Below, piece by piece: positions 39,000-48,530 of a DNA stretch of 64,000 nt (the first letter of the stretch is position 1; each line of letters opens with the position of its first letter). Where the stretch lies: assembly GCF_011386835.1 (NCBI RefSeq), contig NC_088804.1, forward strand, positions 37,435,549 to 37,499,548, written 5' to 3'. The stretch is from Chrysemys picta bellii. Taxonomy: Eukaryota > Chordata > Testudines > Emydidae. Made by a program: the position numbers and the translations under genes. The notes beneath the pieces were generated by a model. It worked only from the letters and a program-made list of their open reading frames with translations. It was not told the origin of the DNA and ran no database searches.

Positions 39000-39277
39000 A
39001 GTTTTTTTCCTCCTGGACATCTTCATCAAAAATGAAAAATCTTTCATTTTTTCCATGGAATTTTTTGAGTTTTCTGTGAAAACTCGAAAATCAAAATTTT
39101 TCAACTGAAAACCCAAATCTTTCAGCTTTCCCCTGAGAATTTTCAGCCAAAAACTTACAATGAAAAATGAAAATCTGAATAGAAAGCAGACACTTCTAAT
39201 GAAAAAAATTCATTTAGTCAAAAACCCAATTTTCTGTCCAAAAAACTTCCAATGGAAAATTTTTGACCAGTTCTTGT
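39000..39277. mobile_element. AT-rich TIR element related to 16306 and 37394
   Basis: It is composed of runs like 'gaaaatcaaaatttttcaac' and 'ggaattttttgagttttctg', ending in 'tttttgaccagttcttg'. The left boundary is indistinct. Confidence 0.45.
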
Positions 39278-39310
39278 AACAATCAAATTTTCTTCTTTCC
39301 TCCCTTACAG

Positions 39311-39345
39311 GATCCATCACATCAGACTACAGCAGTTTCCTAATG
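39311..39345 (+). other. candidate 35-base exon (splice-flanked)
   Basis: A pyrimidine-rich tract ('ttcttctttcctcccttacag') ends in AG at 39309-39310, and the segment ends 'aatg|gtaagg', a good donor. Two of the three frames are open. There is no recognisable protein similarity, no partner exon and no transcript evidence, so it could equally be chance. Confidence 0.2.
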
Positions 39346-39497
39346 GTAAGGAACCTACTGTTACTGTCAGCTAATGGCATTCCATGTAGTCGGAGGACTG
39401 TTTATTTGGAGCTGATGATGAGTGGCACAGCTTGGACTCATCACGTGTATGTGTGTGTGTGTGTGAGTGATAGAGTTTGTGTTTGTATAGGCTAGTG

Positions 39498-40414
39498 CAG
39501 TGGTTCCTAAACCCTTTCATACCATGACCCGCTTTGGATTCACCTCTGTTAACATGACTCCCTGGGGGAGTAGGGTTGCCAGCTTTCTGAAAACTGGACC
39601 CCCCCCTACCCCACCTCTCCCCCAGAGGCCCTGCCCTCTTCTCAGTCTCTTCTCACAGGCCCCACCCCTGCTCCACCTTTTCCCTTGAGGCCCCGCCTCT
39701 TGCTCACTCCTCTCCCCACTCCCCCTTGCTTGATTCTTTCCACTTCCCACTCCCGACCCCAGCTGGGCTCCCTCTGCTCCAGGGCCTGGATGGGAGCTGC
39801 AGCCTAAAGCAGAGCTTGCCCACCCAGGAGATGCAGGTAGTAGGCCCCCCCGGCTGAGCAGGGGCTGGTGTGGGTTGATGACCCTGCGTCTCCCCCACCC
39901 CGGCCCCCGGACTTTTGATGTCCGGTCAGTACATCTGACTGGACATTGCCAGGTCCCCTTTTCGACTGGACTTTCTGGTTGAAAACCGGACACCTGGCAA
40001 CCCAACGAGGGAGTGAGAGGGAGTTCCAGAGCAAGCCCACCCTACACGCCATAGCAGCAGCTCTTACGGGTCCTGTCCTGTGTGATTGGTTGGGCCCATA
40101 TCCACTTCAGGCATTGCGGCCTGGCTCCTGGAGCATGGGGTTGCATTGCAACACTACTTAGGTTTGGTCTGCCCCCAGCCCCGACAAGGGGGAGTGTGGG
40201 AGGTCGGGCCAAATTTGAGTGAGTGGTGTTGCAACCCGGTGCACCAGGAGTCAGGTCACAACACCTGCAGTAGGGAGCCAGGCCCAGGCAGCCCTGCTGT
40301 ACACAAGCCACTTCAACCAGGACATATTTGGGCTTTTTTGCGTGTTCTCCCCCACCCCCCTTTTCAACATCTCATGACCCCCTTGTATCCTTATACACAG
40401 TTTGTGAAACTCTG
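39498..40414. mobile_element. outer hAT element, interrupted by a nested one
   Basis: The left end 'cagtggttcctaaac' and right end 'gtttgtgaaactctg' form imperfect inverted repeats of the CAGTGGTTCTCAAAC type. Flanks 'ggctagtg' (39490-39497) and 'gcctagtg' (40415-40422) match at 7 of 8. Insertion appears to have hit the head of a MIR-like SINE that resumes at 40415. Without the nested element its own length would be about 480 bases. Contains no transposase. Confidence 0.85.
39571..40005. mobile_element. inner nested hAT-like element, 'tagggttgcca' ends
   Basis: Left end 'tagggttgccag' and right end 'cctggcaaccca' are inverted repeats. Flanks 'tgggggag' and 'cgagggag' agree at 6 of 8 if one extra base is allowed at the right end. 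'ccggac' motifs occur near the right terminus, as in the 35673 element. It sits wholly inside the outer element, so it is younger than it. The 162-codon frame across it on the minus strand is spurious. Confidence 0.8.
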
Positions 40415-40632
40415 GCCTAGTGGGTAGAGCACTGGAGTGAAACTAAAGAGACCTGGTTTCAATTCTTGGTTCTTCCACTAGTCTGCTTGGTAACCCTGTG
40501 CTAGTCACTTTCCTGCTTGTACCTCAGTTTCCCTATCTGTAAAATGTAAATAATGATACTGCCCTCCTTTATAAAGCACTTTGAGACCTAAACATGAAAA
40601 GTGCTAGATAAGAGCGAGGTATTATTGTTACT
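40415..40632 (+). repeat. MIR-like SINE, plus orientation
   Basis: 'agtgggtagagcactggagt', 'acctggtttcaattcttggt' (B-box region), 'tcagtttccctatctgtaaa' and 'aaagcactttgagacctaaa' occur in MIR order, ending in 'gaggtattattgttactg'. The tRNA-like head is displaced by the hAT insertion just upstream. Confidence 0.8.
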
Positions 40633-40818
40633 GACAGCACACAGATCATTACAGAGGTTGTAATATTTAATAAACCCTGAGGAACCAGCTTTATCCGGAG
40701 AAGCGGTCCTGTACTTGTTATTAACTGCATTTAGCTCAGGATGAACGTGGCAGGTTTCTGAAAATGTCTGCGTTCACATGAGGCATCCTCATGAGCTTAA
40801 CACAGGAATTAATATAGT

Positions 40819-40934
40819 TAGATTGTAAACTCTTTGGGGCAAAGACTGGGTGTTTTTCTGTGTTCTGTGTACAGTGCCTAGCACAATGGAATCTGATCCA
40901 TGACTGCGGCTCCTAGGAACTACCATAATAAATA
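40819..40934 (+). repeat. L2-like LINE tail
   Basis: 'agattgtaaactctttgggg', 'cagtgcctagcacaatggaa' and 'gcggctcctaggaactacca' match the L2-type 3' tail common in amniotes, ending in 'ataataaataag'. Confidence 0.75.
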
Positions 40935-41449
40935 AGAAAGTTACCCCCATCATCTCATTTGCATTGTTACGTCTATATTAGTAACTTGGGGACTGATCCA
41001 AAGCCCACAGAATTAAATGTGGGTTTGTCCGTTGACTTCAATATGCTTTAAGATCAGACCCTCCATACCCCTCTGTATGGCAGCTATCTTACTGAAAAAT
41101 GACTTACCTGAAACATTAGCAGTCTGGAAGCCCCATGTAAGAGACTGTCAAGATAAGGTCTCCATCCACTTCAAATAGTTAAAGTTCTTTTCCTTAGTTT
41201 TAAAAGTGTATTATAAATTGCAAGTTAATCTGGAGTCTCTCCCACTAGGTTGCCATGCTATTGCCACAGTTGTATCCTTGCCAGTAGGAGCTTGCATTTC
41301 GTAGGTAATCTCGTTCAAATGCAGTGACAGTTACATTTTTAAAGAGCCATATAATCATATCCATAAAGCAAGTTTTTATCCCTTTGTAATTCACTATTAA
41401 GTGCTTATCTCATCGATTTGCTTCTGCCTATTCCCCTGTCTGATGTCAT
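40935..41449. other. unannotated sequence
   Basis: No gene. A minus-strand AG...GT pair at about 41103-41150 was noted and rejected. Confidence 0.4.
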
Positions 41450-41760
41450 AATAGAGGTGGGTGAAATTTTTCTGACAAATAGTTTATTAACTGAAAATAG
41501 TTGCCACACAACTATTATAAATTTGACACAAATAATTTTACAGTACAGTACAGGGTGGTGGTGTCCCTTTATATTCTTTAGCCCACTGCTCAGAGCACTG
41601 TCCTGGGATCTGGGAAACCCAGGTTCAAATCGCCCCTCTGGAGCATACTCAAAATGGGTGTTTCTGATTCAACCAAAATTCTGAAAAAATTTCAGATTTG
41701 TTTCAAGCTGAATCATTTTTTTTCCAGGTTTTCAGACCAAATGGCAAAATCAATTATTTC
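41450..41760. mobile_element. AT-rich TIR-like element with tRNA-like segment
   Basis: 'gaggtgggtgaaatttttct' on the left and 'tgaaaaaatttcagatttgt' with 'ccaggttttcagaccaaatg' on the right are loosely related to the AT-rich family at 37394. At 41580-41640 a tRNA-like phrase ('ggttcaaatcgcccctctg' B box) is embedded. Boundaries uncertain. Confidence 0.35.
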
Positions 41761-42087
41761 TAATCATAACTCATTGTTTATGATGTCACAACTGACATAA
41801 ATAAAGGTTTACAAGGGATCCGGCTGCGGAATAAGAAGCGTGAGTAAATCACTTCTTAACATAAAAAAGATTCTGGTTTTATGGAAATATTTTTGAATAC
41901 TAATAAAGAAGGAAATAAAAGAGTTAAAAAGTTATCATCTTTGTTTGTTTTTGTAGTTTCTCATGTATCAGCAGTACCTTTCCCAAAATTTGAAAATTGA
42001 TTAAGTTATCATTTATTTTAAATTGTGATAAAAATCCTGTAAAATGAAAAGTGCTGTGGGGAAAAAACAGGTTTAAATTGTCTATGT

Positions 42088-42152
42088 AGACCCTGGCAAG
42101 CTAGGGTTCCACATAGTTTGCAGACCCTGGCAAGCTAGGGTTCCACAGAGTT
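42088..42152. repeat. tandem duplication, 34-base unit
   Basis: Two near-identical units begin at 42088 and 42122, each containing 'agaccctggcaagctagggt' followed by 'tccaca'. The second differs at a few bases at its end. Confidence 0.9.
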
Positions 42153-42322
42153 ACTTTATAAGTTGAAATATATAGACTAAACTTGCACAATATATTTTAT
42201 ATTCAGGTGCAATGACTTGCCGTCCAGTATCAACCACATGGGATTTCATAGCCTCTAAATGTACCAACATTCCCAATCACATAACCAATTAAAAAAACAA
42301 CAACTAGTAAGGATTTCCCAAC

Positions 42323-42445
42323 TAGGGTGACCAGATGTCCCAATTTTATAGGGACAGTCCCGATTTTGGGGTCTTTTTCTTATTGAGGTTCCTATTACCC
42401 CCCACCTCTGTCCCGATTTTTCACATTTGCTGTCTGGTCACCCTA
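42323..42445. mobile_element. hAT MITE, 123 bp, exact 8-bp TSD
   Basis: The first 13 bases 'tagggtgaccaga' are the exact reverse complement of the last 13. 'ttcccaac' occurs exactly on both sides (42315-42322 and 42446-42453). The interior contains 'gggacagtcccgattttggg'. The same termini and the same 'tcccgat' motif are found on the 1.07 kb element at 60821, so the two belong to one family. Confidence 0.96.
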
Positions 42446-44086
42446 TTCCCAACAGAAAACATTTGAGCGACATTCTAACTACACAGATATACAGGCTGCA
42501 AGGTGACTGCTCATGAATAAAAGTTGTAATTCGTTTGCTCAGGCTACTCTCTGGCTGACACAACATGCCAAGCTTTATCCCTGATGTAGTCTCATTGACG
42601 TCAGTGGAGTTAACTTCAGGGTGGGATTGGCCCTTTGACTCAACCATCCTACACTGGGGTTTTTTGGTTTTTGTTTTGGTGTGTGGGGGTGGGGAGGAGT
42701 GAAAAGAACAACACTTAACTTGCAGAAACCACTCACTAATATTTAACGAATACAAAACAACAGTGGAACACCCAGGCAAGCACATGGGAGCTCCCTACAG
42801 TTACCCAAGGAGTTCTCTATATGGTTGTTGCTGTTGTTCTAAGGGGTTACAAATCAATTCATAATGGTGGGACCTTGAAAGTGTTCTGATTCTTATCTCT
42901 GCCTGGGAAGAAAAACACTTAAAGCACCACTAGAAAATGTGGTCTTCATGCTAGACTCCAAAGCCTGCTATTTGATGTAGGTAATTTGGGGAACATGCTT
43001 CAAATTATAAAAGGGCAGGAACATCATTAACTTTTTTTTTTTAAATCTGTAATTAAGAATATCACTCAGTTTTCTCTTTTAAAACAGTGTGTTCTCATGA
43101 GAGCTCCACAGGTTGTTTGAAATCTGGGCCTCTTCCCAGTATTTTTCAGCCAGTTTCCTGAGCTTGCTGACAGAGCTGTCTGGACAGCCCCTGGCTCACA
43201 TTCCAAGCAGTCTTTGCTCCAAGTCAGCTTCTCTGGGCCCAATTTCAAACAAACACAGACGGACCACCACAATCCAGAGCTCAACATGGGACTGGCACCA
43301 CATGCCTTTGAGATATTAAACATAAATCAGTTGTGGCGAGCACAGACAGATGTGGGCGTTAAGAGAATGGCCAGCTCCGTATGCTATATATGGAGTTCTA
43401 AATAGGGGACGCCAAAGATTGCAGGTCGTTAATGTCAGTGTGGCTGGAGGAGCAAGAATAGCTGCTTGTTAAACAAAAGGTACTTTCTACTGAATCCACA
43501 GCTTGGAGATCTGAGTTGAAGACAACATTGTGAAGGCAAGTTGCCTTTGTTTGCATCTCAGGAGCACAAAGTCTATTTCACATCCAGATACTTCACATTG
43601 AGAGAGGACTGTCATTAAGACTCCAAATGGTGTTCAGGGGATTTACATGCATAACTTCCATTAACTTTACCCAAGCAAGTCCCCATATATTAAAAAATGA
43701 CAAAGTTGGCTCCTCTCTCAGCCAATTCTCCTGAATGGGAAGCTCAGAGGAGAGAGACATGACCTGTTTCAATAGCGAAGGTTCCAAAAAGATGGCTTTT
43801 GTCATCTGTGCTATCAGGTCAACAGACTGAGATGTAGAACTGTGATTGACTCATTCTTGGAAATCCCAAAGGAGTTGTAATCAGCTTCAAGAATTATCTG
43901 CAATCCCAACAGAAGCCATTGAATTCCGAGATGTCTCCATCATGTAATGAGTATCATGCCTATTGCCATTATCTTCCCCATAATCCCAGATCCAAAGTCA
44001 TAATTTTGGGACATATCATATACACTTTTGCATTCCTATACCTATAATAGAGAGATGAAAAAGACAAGTGTAAATATGGTCTTGTG
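42446..44086. other. unannotated sequence
   Basis: Nothing recognised. Short dispersed phrase near 42590-42640 ('gtctcattgacgtcagtgga'). Confidence 0.4.
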
Positions 44087-44190
44087 GCTAAAGTCACTGG
44101 ACTGAGACTCAAGAGATCTGAGTTAAATTCCTGAGTCTGCCAACAATTTTCTGTGCAAATCACTTCACTATTGAACTACTCCTGTTTGCT
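44087..44190 (+). repeat. MIR fragment, plus orientation
   Basis: 'tggtcttgtggctaaagtca', 'ctggactgagactcaagaga' and 'tctgagttaaattcctgagt' follow the 5' half of MIR. Confidence 0.6.
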
Positions 44191-44360
44191 TTTCAGCTGC
44201 ATCTTGGACACATTTCAGACATTTGTTCAAGCATCCAAGAAGTGTTCATCTCTGTACACAGAGAAACAGAGATCTCATTGATACAGCCAAGAGGTAATTA
44301 TTGACCTACTCCATTAAAGTATATTAGCTCGTATTCTGTTGTATTTCAGCCTTTATTAAT

Positions 44361-44401
44361 TACGTTGTGTTATGTTGTGTCATGATGTGGTGTGGTGTGT
44401 T
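44361..44401. repeat. imperfect TTGTG/TGGTG low-complexity run
   Basis: Imperfect pentanucleotide-like repeats of the 'gttgtgttatgttgtgtcat' form. Confidence 0.7.
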
Positions 44402-45135
44402 AAGCCCAATTGTCTTTTACCTTGATGAAACACTCATTACTCGTGAAAGTGAGGAAGTTCATTCAAGAAACCAAGAGTCTTCATCAAAATAATTATGATT
44501 TTAGATGGGAAAAGGAGAGATATGCCTTTCAAGTGATTGATTTTATGCACATGATTTATGTGGAAGGCATAAAGTCTCCCAGATAAAAGTGAAGCAAAGT
44601 AACTGTACCTAAAATAATACTGTCCAAAGTAATTGTGCCTCACAGAGCTGAGATCTTTCTTAGCCCTGCTTAATTAGTAATTAATGCAATGACACAATGA
44701 CAATGGTACTGAAAAAAATTCAACATGGTAATTGAGTCCATTAAGAGCCTCATCTGAGTAACTCATGTTCCTCGTTCCATTGAAGTCAACAGGACGCTGG
44801 CCCTCGAGCAGCTTTACTCATATGTACTGGAGTGTGGAGGACAGGGCCTCAAGATGTTACTGCTACAGCTTTGCAGATAAGTCCATTTTGATTCCCAGTC
44901 AGAATTACTGGTATATATTTGATACTCTACCTGCAAGTGCAGGCACATCTTACAAAATGTCAGATGAGAATGAAACATCAATTGCTTTCACGTCTAGAAC
45001 ATAATTATAGCAGAGTAAAACTGCGCTCAAATAGAAAATGAGGTGCTAAAGTGTTATATTTGGGATCAAGACATTCTATGAGTTTCTGTATGGAAAGTTT
45101 ATATTGATTAAAAGACCAGAAACCATTTGTTAAAC
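44402..45135. other. unannotated sequence
   Basis: No gene is supported; one 'gagtaactcatgttcctcgt' to 'cattgaagtcaacaggacgc' dispersed phrase near 44755-44800. Confidence 0.4.
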
Positions 45136-45868
45136 TAGGGCTGTCAATTAATCGCAGTTAACTCACGTGATTAACTCAAAAAATGTATTGTGATTAAAAC
45201 AATTAATCGCACTGTTAAACAATAGAATACCAATTGAAATTTATTAACTATTTTCAGATGTTTTTCTACATTTTCAGATATATTGATTTCTATTACAACA
45301 CAGAATACACTATATTATTTTTATTACAAATATTTGCATTGTAAAAATGATAAACAAAATAGTATTTTTCAATTCACCTCATACAAGTACTGTAGTGCAA
45401 TCTCTTTATCATGAAAGTGCAACTTACAAATGTAGATTTTTTTTGTTACATAACTGCTCTGAAAAACGAAACAATATAAAACTTTAGAACCTACAAGTCC
45501 ACTCAGTCCTACTTCTTGTTCAGCTAATTGCTAAGACAAACAAGTTTGTTTACATTTACAGGAGATGCTGCTGCCTGATTCTTATTTATAATGTCACCTG
45601 AAAGTGAGAACAGGCGTTCGCATGTCACTTTTGTAGCTGGCGTTGCAAGGTATTTATGTGCCAGATATGCTAAACATTCATATGCCGCTTCATGCTTTGG
45701 CCAGCATTCCAGAGGACATGCTTCCATGCTGATGATGCTCTTTAAAAAATAATGCATTAATTAAATTTGTGACTGAACTCCTTGGGGGAGAACTGTATTG
45801 TCTTCGGCTCTGTTTTACCTGCATTCTGCCATATATTTCATATTATAGCAGTCTCGGCTGATGACCCA
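45136..45868 (-). mobile_element. hAT transposon 3' part, minus strand (left arm)
   Basis: Read on the minus strand, from about 45868 to 45136, this is the 3' end of an autonomous-type hAT element: the transposase C-terminus (45524-45757), a 3' untranslated region and the terminal inverted repeat 'tagggctgtcaattaatcgc' at the plus-strand left edge, with subterminal 'attaatcgc' and 'gttaactc' repeats. Everything upstream of the C-terminal domain is absent. The untranslated region is strongly similar to the reverse complement of 46262-46534. Confidence 0.85.
45524..45757 (-). pseudogene. hAT transposase C-terminal dimerisation domain remnant
   Basis: A 77-residue open frame matching the C-terminal hAT dimerisation region. 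Visible signatures in order: an acidic 'SMEACPLECW' segment (the family has a W-W pair here; the second W has C in front of it), 'LAYLAHKYLATPATKV' matching the conserved LA-x-KYL-x-P-A-T block, 'CERLFSLSGDIINK' matching the ERLFS-x-G-x-I-x-NK block, and 'SPVNVNKLVCLSN' at the end. The N-terminal zinc finger and the catalytic DDE segments are missing. As only the tail remains, the product could not be active; it ends at a natural stop. Confidence 0.9.
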
Positions 45869-46247
45869 GCACGTTTGTTTTAAGAACACTTTCACTGCAG
45901 ATTTGACAAAACGCAAAGAAGGTACCAATGTGAGATTTCTAAAAATAGCTACAGCACTTGACCCAAGGTTTAAGAATCAGAAGTGCCTCCAAAATCTGAG
46001 AGGGACGAGGTGTGGAGCATGGCTTTCAGAAGTCTTAAAAGAGCAACATTCAGATGCGGAAACTACAGAACCCGAACCACCAAAAAAGAAAATCAACCTT
46101 CTGCTGGTGGCATCTGACCCAGATGATGAAAATGAACATGCATCGGTCCGCTCTGCTTTGGATCATTATAGAGCAGAAACTATCATTAGCATGGACGCAT
46201 GTCCTTTGGAATGGTGGTTGAAGATAAAGGGACATACGAATCTTTAG
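45861..46247 (+). pseudogene. hAT transposase remnant, late-catalytic region, plus strand
   Basis: A 128-residue open frame from the part of the hAT transposase just before the dimerisation domain. 'FLKIATALDPRFKNQKCL' corresponds to the A-x-x-LDPR-[FY]K block conserved in hAT transposases, a lysine-rich 'PPKKKINLLL' follows, then an acidic 'SDPDDENEH' linker, and 'SMDACPLEWW' near the end, the same place where the left-arm frame starts. The frame then runs into a deletion that removes the dimerisation domain ('gaatctttagc' joined to 'gcattgttttatttttc'). The first methionine is probably not the original start. It is a broken copy of the same or a sister subfamily. Confidence 0.88.
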
Positions 46248-46534
46248 CGCATTGTTTTATTTTTCAATGCAGTTATTTTTTGTACAAAATTCTACATTTT
46301 TAAGTTCAACTTTCATGATAAAGAGATTGCACTACTGTACTTGTATGAGGTGAATTGAAAAATACTATTTCTTTTGTTTTTTACAGTGCAAATATTTGTA
46401 ATAAAAATAAATAGAAAGTGAGCACTATACACTCTATATTCTGTACTGTAACTGAAATCAATATATTTGAAAATGTAGAAAACATCAAAAAATATTGAAA
46501 TAAATGGTATTCCATTATTGTTTAACAATACGAT
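45869..46534 (+). mobile_element. hAT transposon 3' part, plus strand (right arm)
   Basis: From about 45869 this copy reads in plus orientation: transposase fragment, internal deletion of roughly 170-180 bases compared with the left arm, then the 3' untranslated region with 'tttcatgataaagagattgc', 'cttgtatgaggtgaattgaa' and 'gaaatcaatatatttgaaaa', all found as reverse complements in the left arm. The right terminus stops at 'tttaacaatacgat' and lacks the final inverted repeat, so no target duplication can be tested. Confidence 0.85.
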
Positions 46535-47542
46535 GTTTGGTCTGACTTTTGAATGATGAAGAATTCAGTTCTGGAATAGAGAAACAAAAAATTGTCAACA
46601 GAAGGTAACCTTGGTTGCCAGGCATGAGTGAGGATACAGAGCTGGTAAGTATAGAGTGTGGTTCAAGCCAAAAAGTTCTTAATATGCTTGCAATTACATC
46701 CTATCTCCCTTGGAAGTAGCCTGGAAACCCAGGTCAGAAAAAAATATTTTGTCTTTGCTAAGACTTTCAAATGGATGTGCCTCATACTAATTAAGGAATA
46801 TTTAAAGACATATTCAAGATGGTAAAAAATTTTAAATAAATTTTAATTTTTAAATACACCCCTGAGAATAAAAAAAAAAGCTCACTGATGCTCTGAGAAA
46901 CTGTTACACTGTACAGGTTTCCAGAAGAAGATGTTGTAGACAATGTTCTCAGTTCATCATACAAAGAACATCCAGCACTCTTAGAGAAGGATAAAACTTG
47001 ATAGTCACTAGCCTCTGGGATGTGCAGCCAGCGTGGTAACATTAGTAGCAGGGAATGGAATGTGACCTCTGCATGTTTTTGGGTGGAGCTAGCTACTCCC
47101 ATCCAAGCAGACCCTTTTTGGATTATGGGGGATAATGGACTGACCTGACAACCCCCGTAAAGAGGCAGTGGGAGTTGGGGAAGTAGCCAACTGGTGAATC
47201 CTGAAGAACTGGGAGGGGTGTGGAAGCCTGTGGTCCACAAGAAGTTGGGGAGATACACACTAAATTCTGCTTCTGAAACCTGGAACAAGAAATTGAACTT
47301 TTCCATGTTTTGGATCTGACTGGGACCAAAATTCCAGGTGGTGGATCCAGATATAACACTTGGAAACTGAAACCCCACTCCCACCCCAATAATTTGGGAA
47401 TATGTAGATCTAGAGTCCTAGAATTACTGAGACACCTGAGTTCAGTTCATTTACCAAGCCAGCCTATCCATACTGCAGCATTTGAAAAGACCACTCTTTC
47501 TTTTATGGTAAGTCATGCTGCAGAATTTCTCAGTCAGGTACG
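46535..47542. other. unannotated sequence with a 197-codon minus-strand open frame
   Basis: A minus-strand frame spans 46791-47384 (197 codons). It starts with a methionine but shows no recognisable domain, zinc finger or transposase motif, is hydrophobic and serine-rich, and has no splice or promoter context. It is longer than most random frames in DNA of this composition. I do not call it a gene. Confidence 0.35.
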
Positions 47543-47724
47543 CAGTGGTTCTCAAACTTAGGGTCGGGACGCTGAAGCCCGAACCCGTACTGCCCAGGTC
47601 TGACACTAAAGCCCGATGTTGGCGGGCCTTGGGCAGGCTCAGGCTTTGGTCCGCTCCTGGGGTCGTGTACTGATTTTTGTTGTTAGAAAGAGGTCATGGT
47701 GCACTGAAGTTTGAGAACCACTAG
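47543..47724. mobile_element. small hAT element, 'cagtggttctcaaactt' ends
   Basis: The left end 'cagtggttctcaaactt' and right end 'aagtttgagaaccactag' are inverted repeats with one added base on the right. The interior is GC-richer with 'aagcccgaacccgtactgcc' and 'actaaagcccgatgttggcg'. Flanking octamers do not match, so the target duplication is lost. Confidence 0.8.
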
Positions 47725-48330
47725 AAGAAAATGACTCAGTCCCATTCAGATGAAATACATTTGTCTTGGAGATTCAAGTGTCAAAGTTTCCGAGTTTAAA
47801 GATGTTTTCTTGAGTAAAATATTCCTCATCTCTGCATCTCCTGACCCCCTTCCTGCCACCCTTCTCCAAAATCACTTATAGGAAATACTTCATATGAAGA
47901 ATAGTGCTGATTCATTAAAATCCTGCACCATTAAAATCAACAACAGATTAGCAGGATTGGGCCCTTAGCCAAGGAGGAATAACCCATGGTGTATAAATGA
48001 TCACTTGAATTGTCTCACTTTTTCTAATGAATATGCAAAGGTACTATATATTGGAAATGCTAGATCGAATGCTAGCTATAACTCGTCAGTAATTCAGTAG
48101 CTAATACGCGCGGCTTTCCCCTTCGGAGATGAAAGAGCTGCCAGAGTTTTCAGTGAGCTAATGAAAAAATTACTAGTAAGTTTGATTTCTTTTATTTATT
48201 TAGGCAAAAGATTTATACATATCTTCTTTTGGAAGCAAATGGAGATAAAGGTGTCTGTCCACAGGAGTCCAGAAGACTACTCAAATAACTGATGTATAGG
48301 ATGGAAATGATTGGTGTAAGCAGCTCGTTG

Positions 48331-48530
48331 TAAATAAAATAAATTAATGGAGATATCAAATCTCCTAGAACTGGAAGGGACCTTGAAAGGTCATCAGGTC
48401 CAGCCCCCTGCCTTCACTAGCAGGACCAAGTACTGATTTTTCCCCAGATCCCTCAATAGCCCCCTCAAGGATTGAACTCATAACCCTGGGTTTAGCAGGC
48501 CAATGCTCAAACCACTGAGCTATCCCTCTA
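48331..48530 (-). repeat. CryI SINE (tortoise Pol III/SINE), minus strand
   Basis: Read on the minus strand the element opens with a tRNA-like head. The A box 'TAGCTCAGTGG' is followed by 'tttgagcattggcctgctaa', and a B-box-like 'gagttcaatcc' lies about 40 bases later. The body ends in the tail shared with turtle CR1, 'ctggacctgatgacctttca' and 'ccttccagttctaggag', which recruits the CR1 reverse transcriptase. The 3' end is AT-rich ('aaataaaataaattaatgg' antisense). It is the strongest single marker for a cryptodiran turtle. A minus-strand frame of 129 codons starting upstream of it is incidental. Confidence 0.93.

Noticed and set aside
39517..40427. Frames of 113 and 162 codons
   Set aside because: They cross the boundaries of two nested transposons and show no conserved domain.
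41100..41155. Minus-strand AG...GT pair that could define a 37-base exon
   Set aside because: The acceptor is weak in pyrimidines, and such pairs are expected several times by chance per window.
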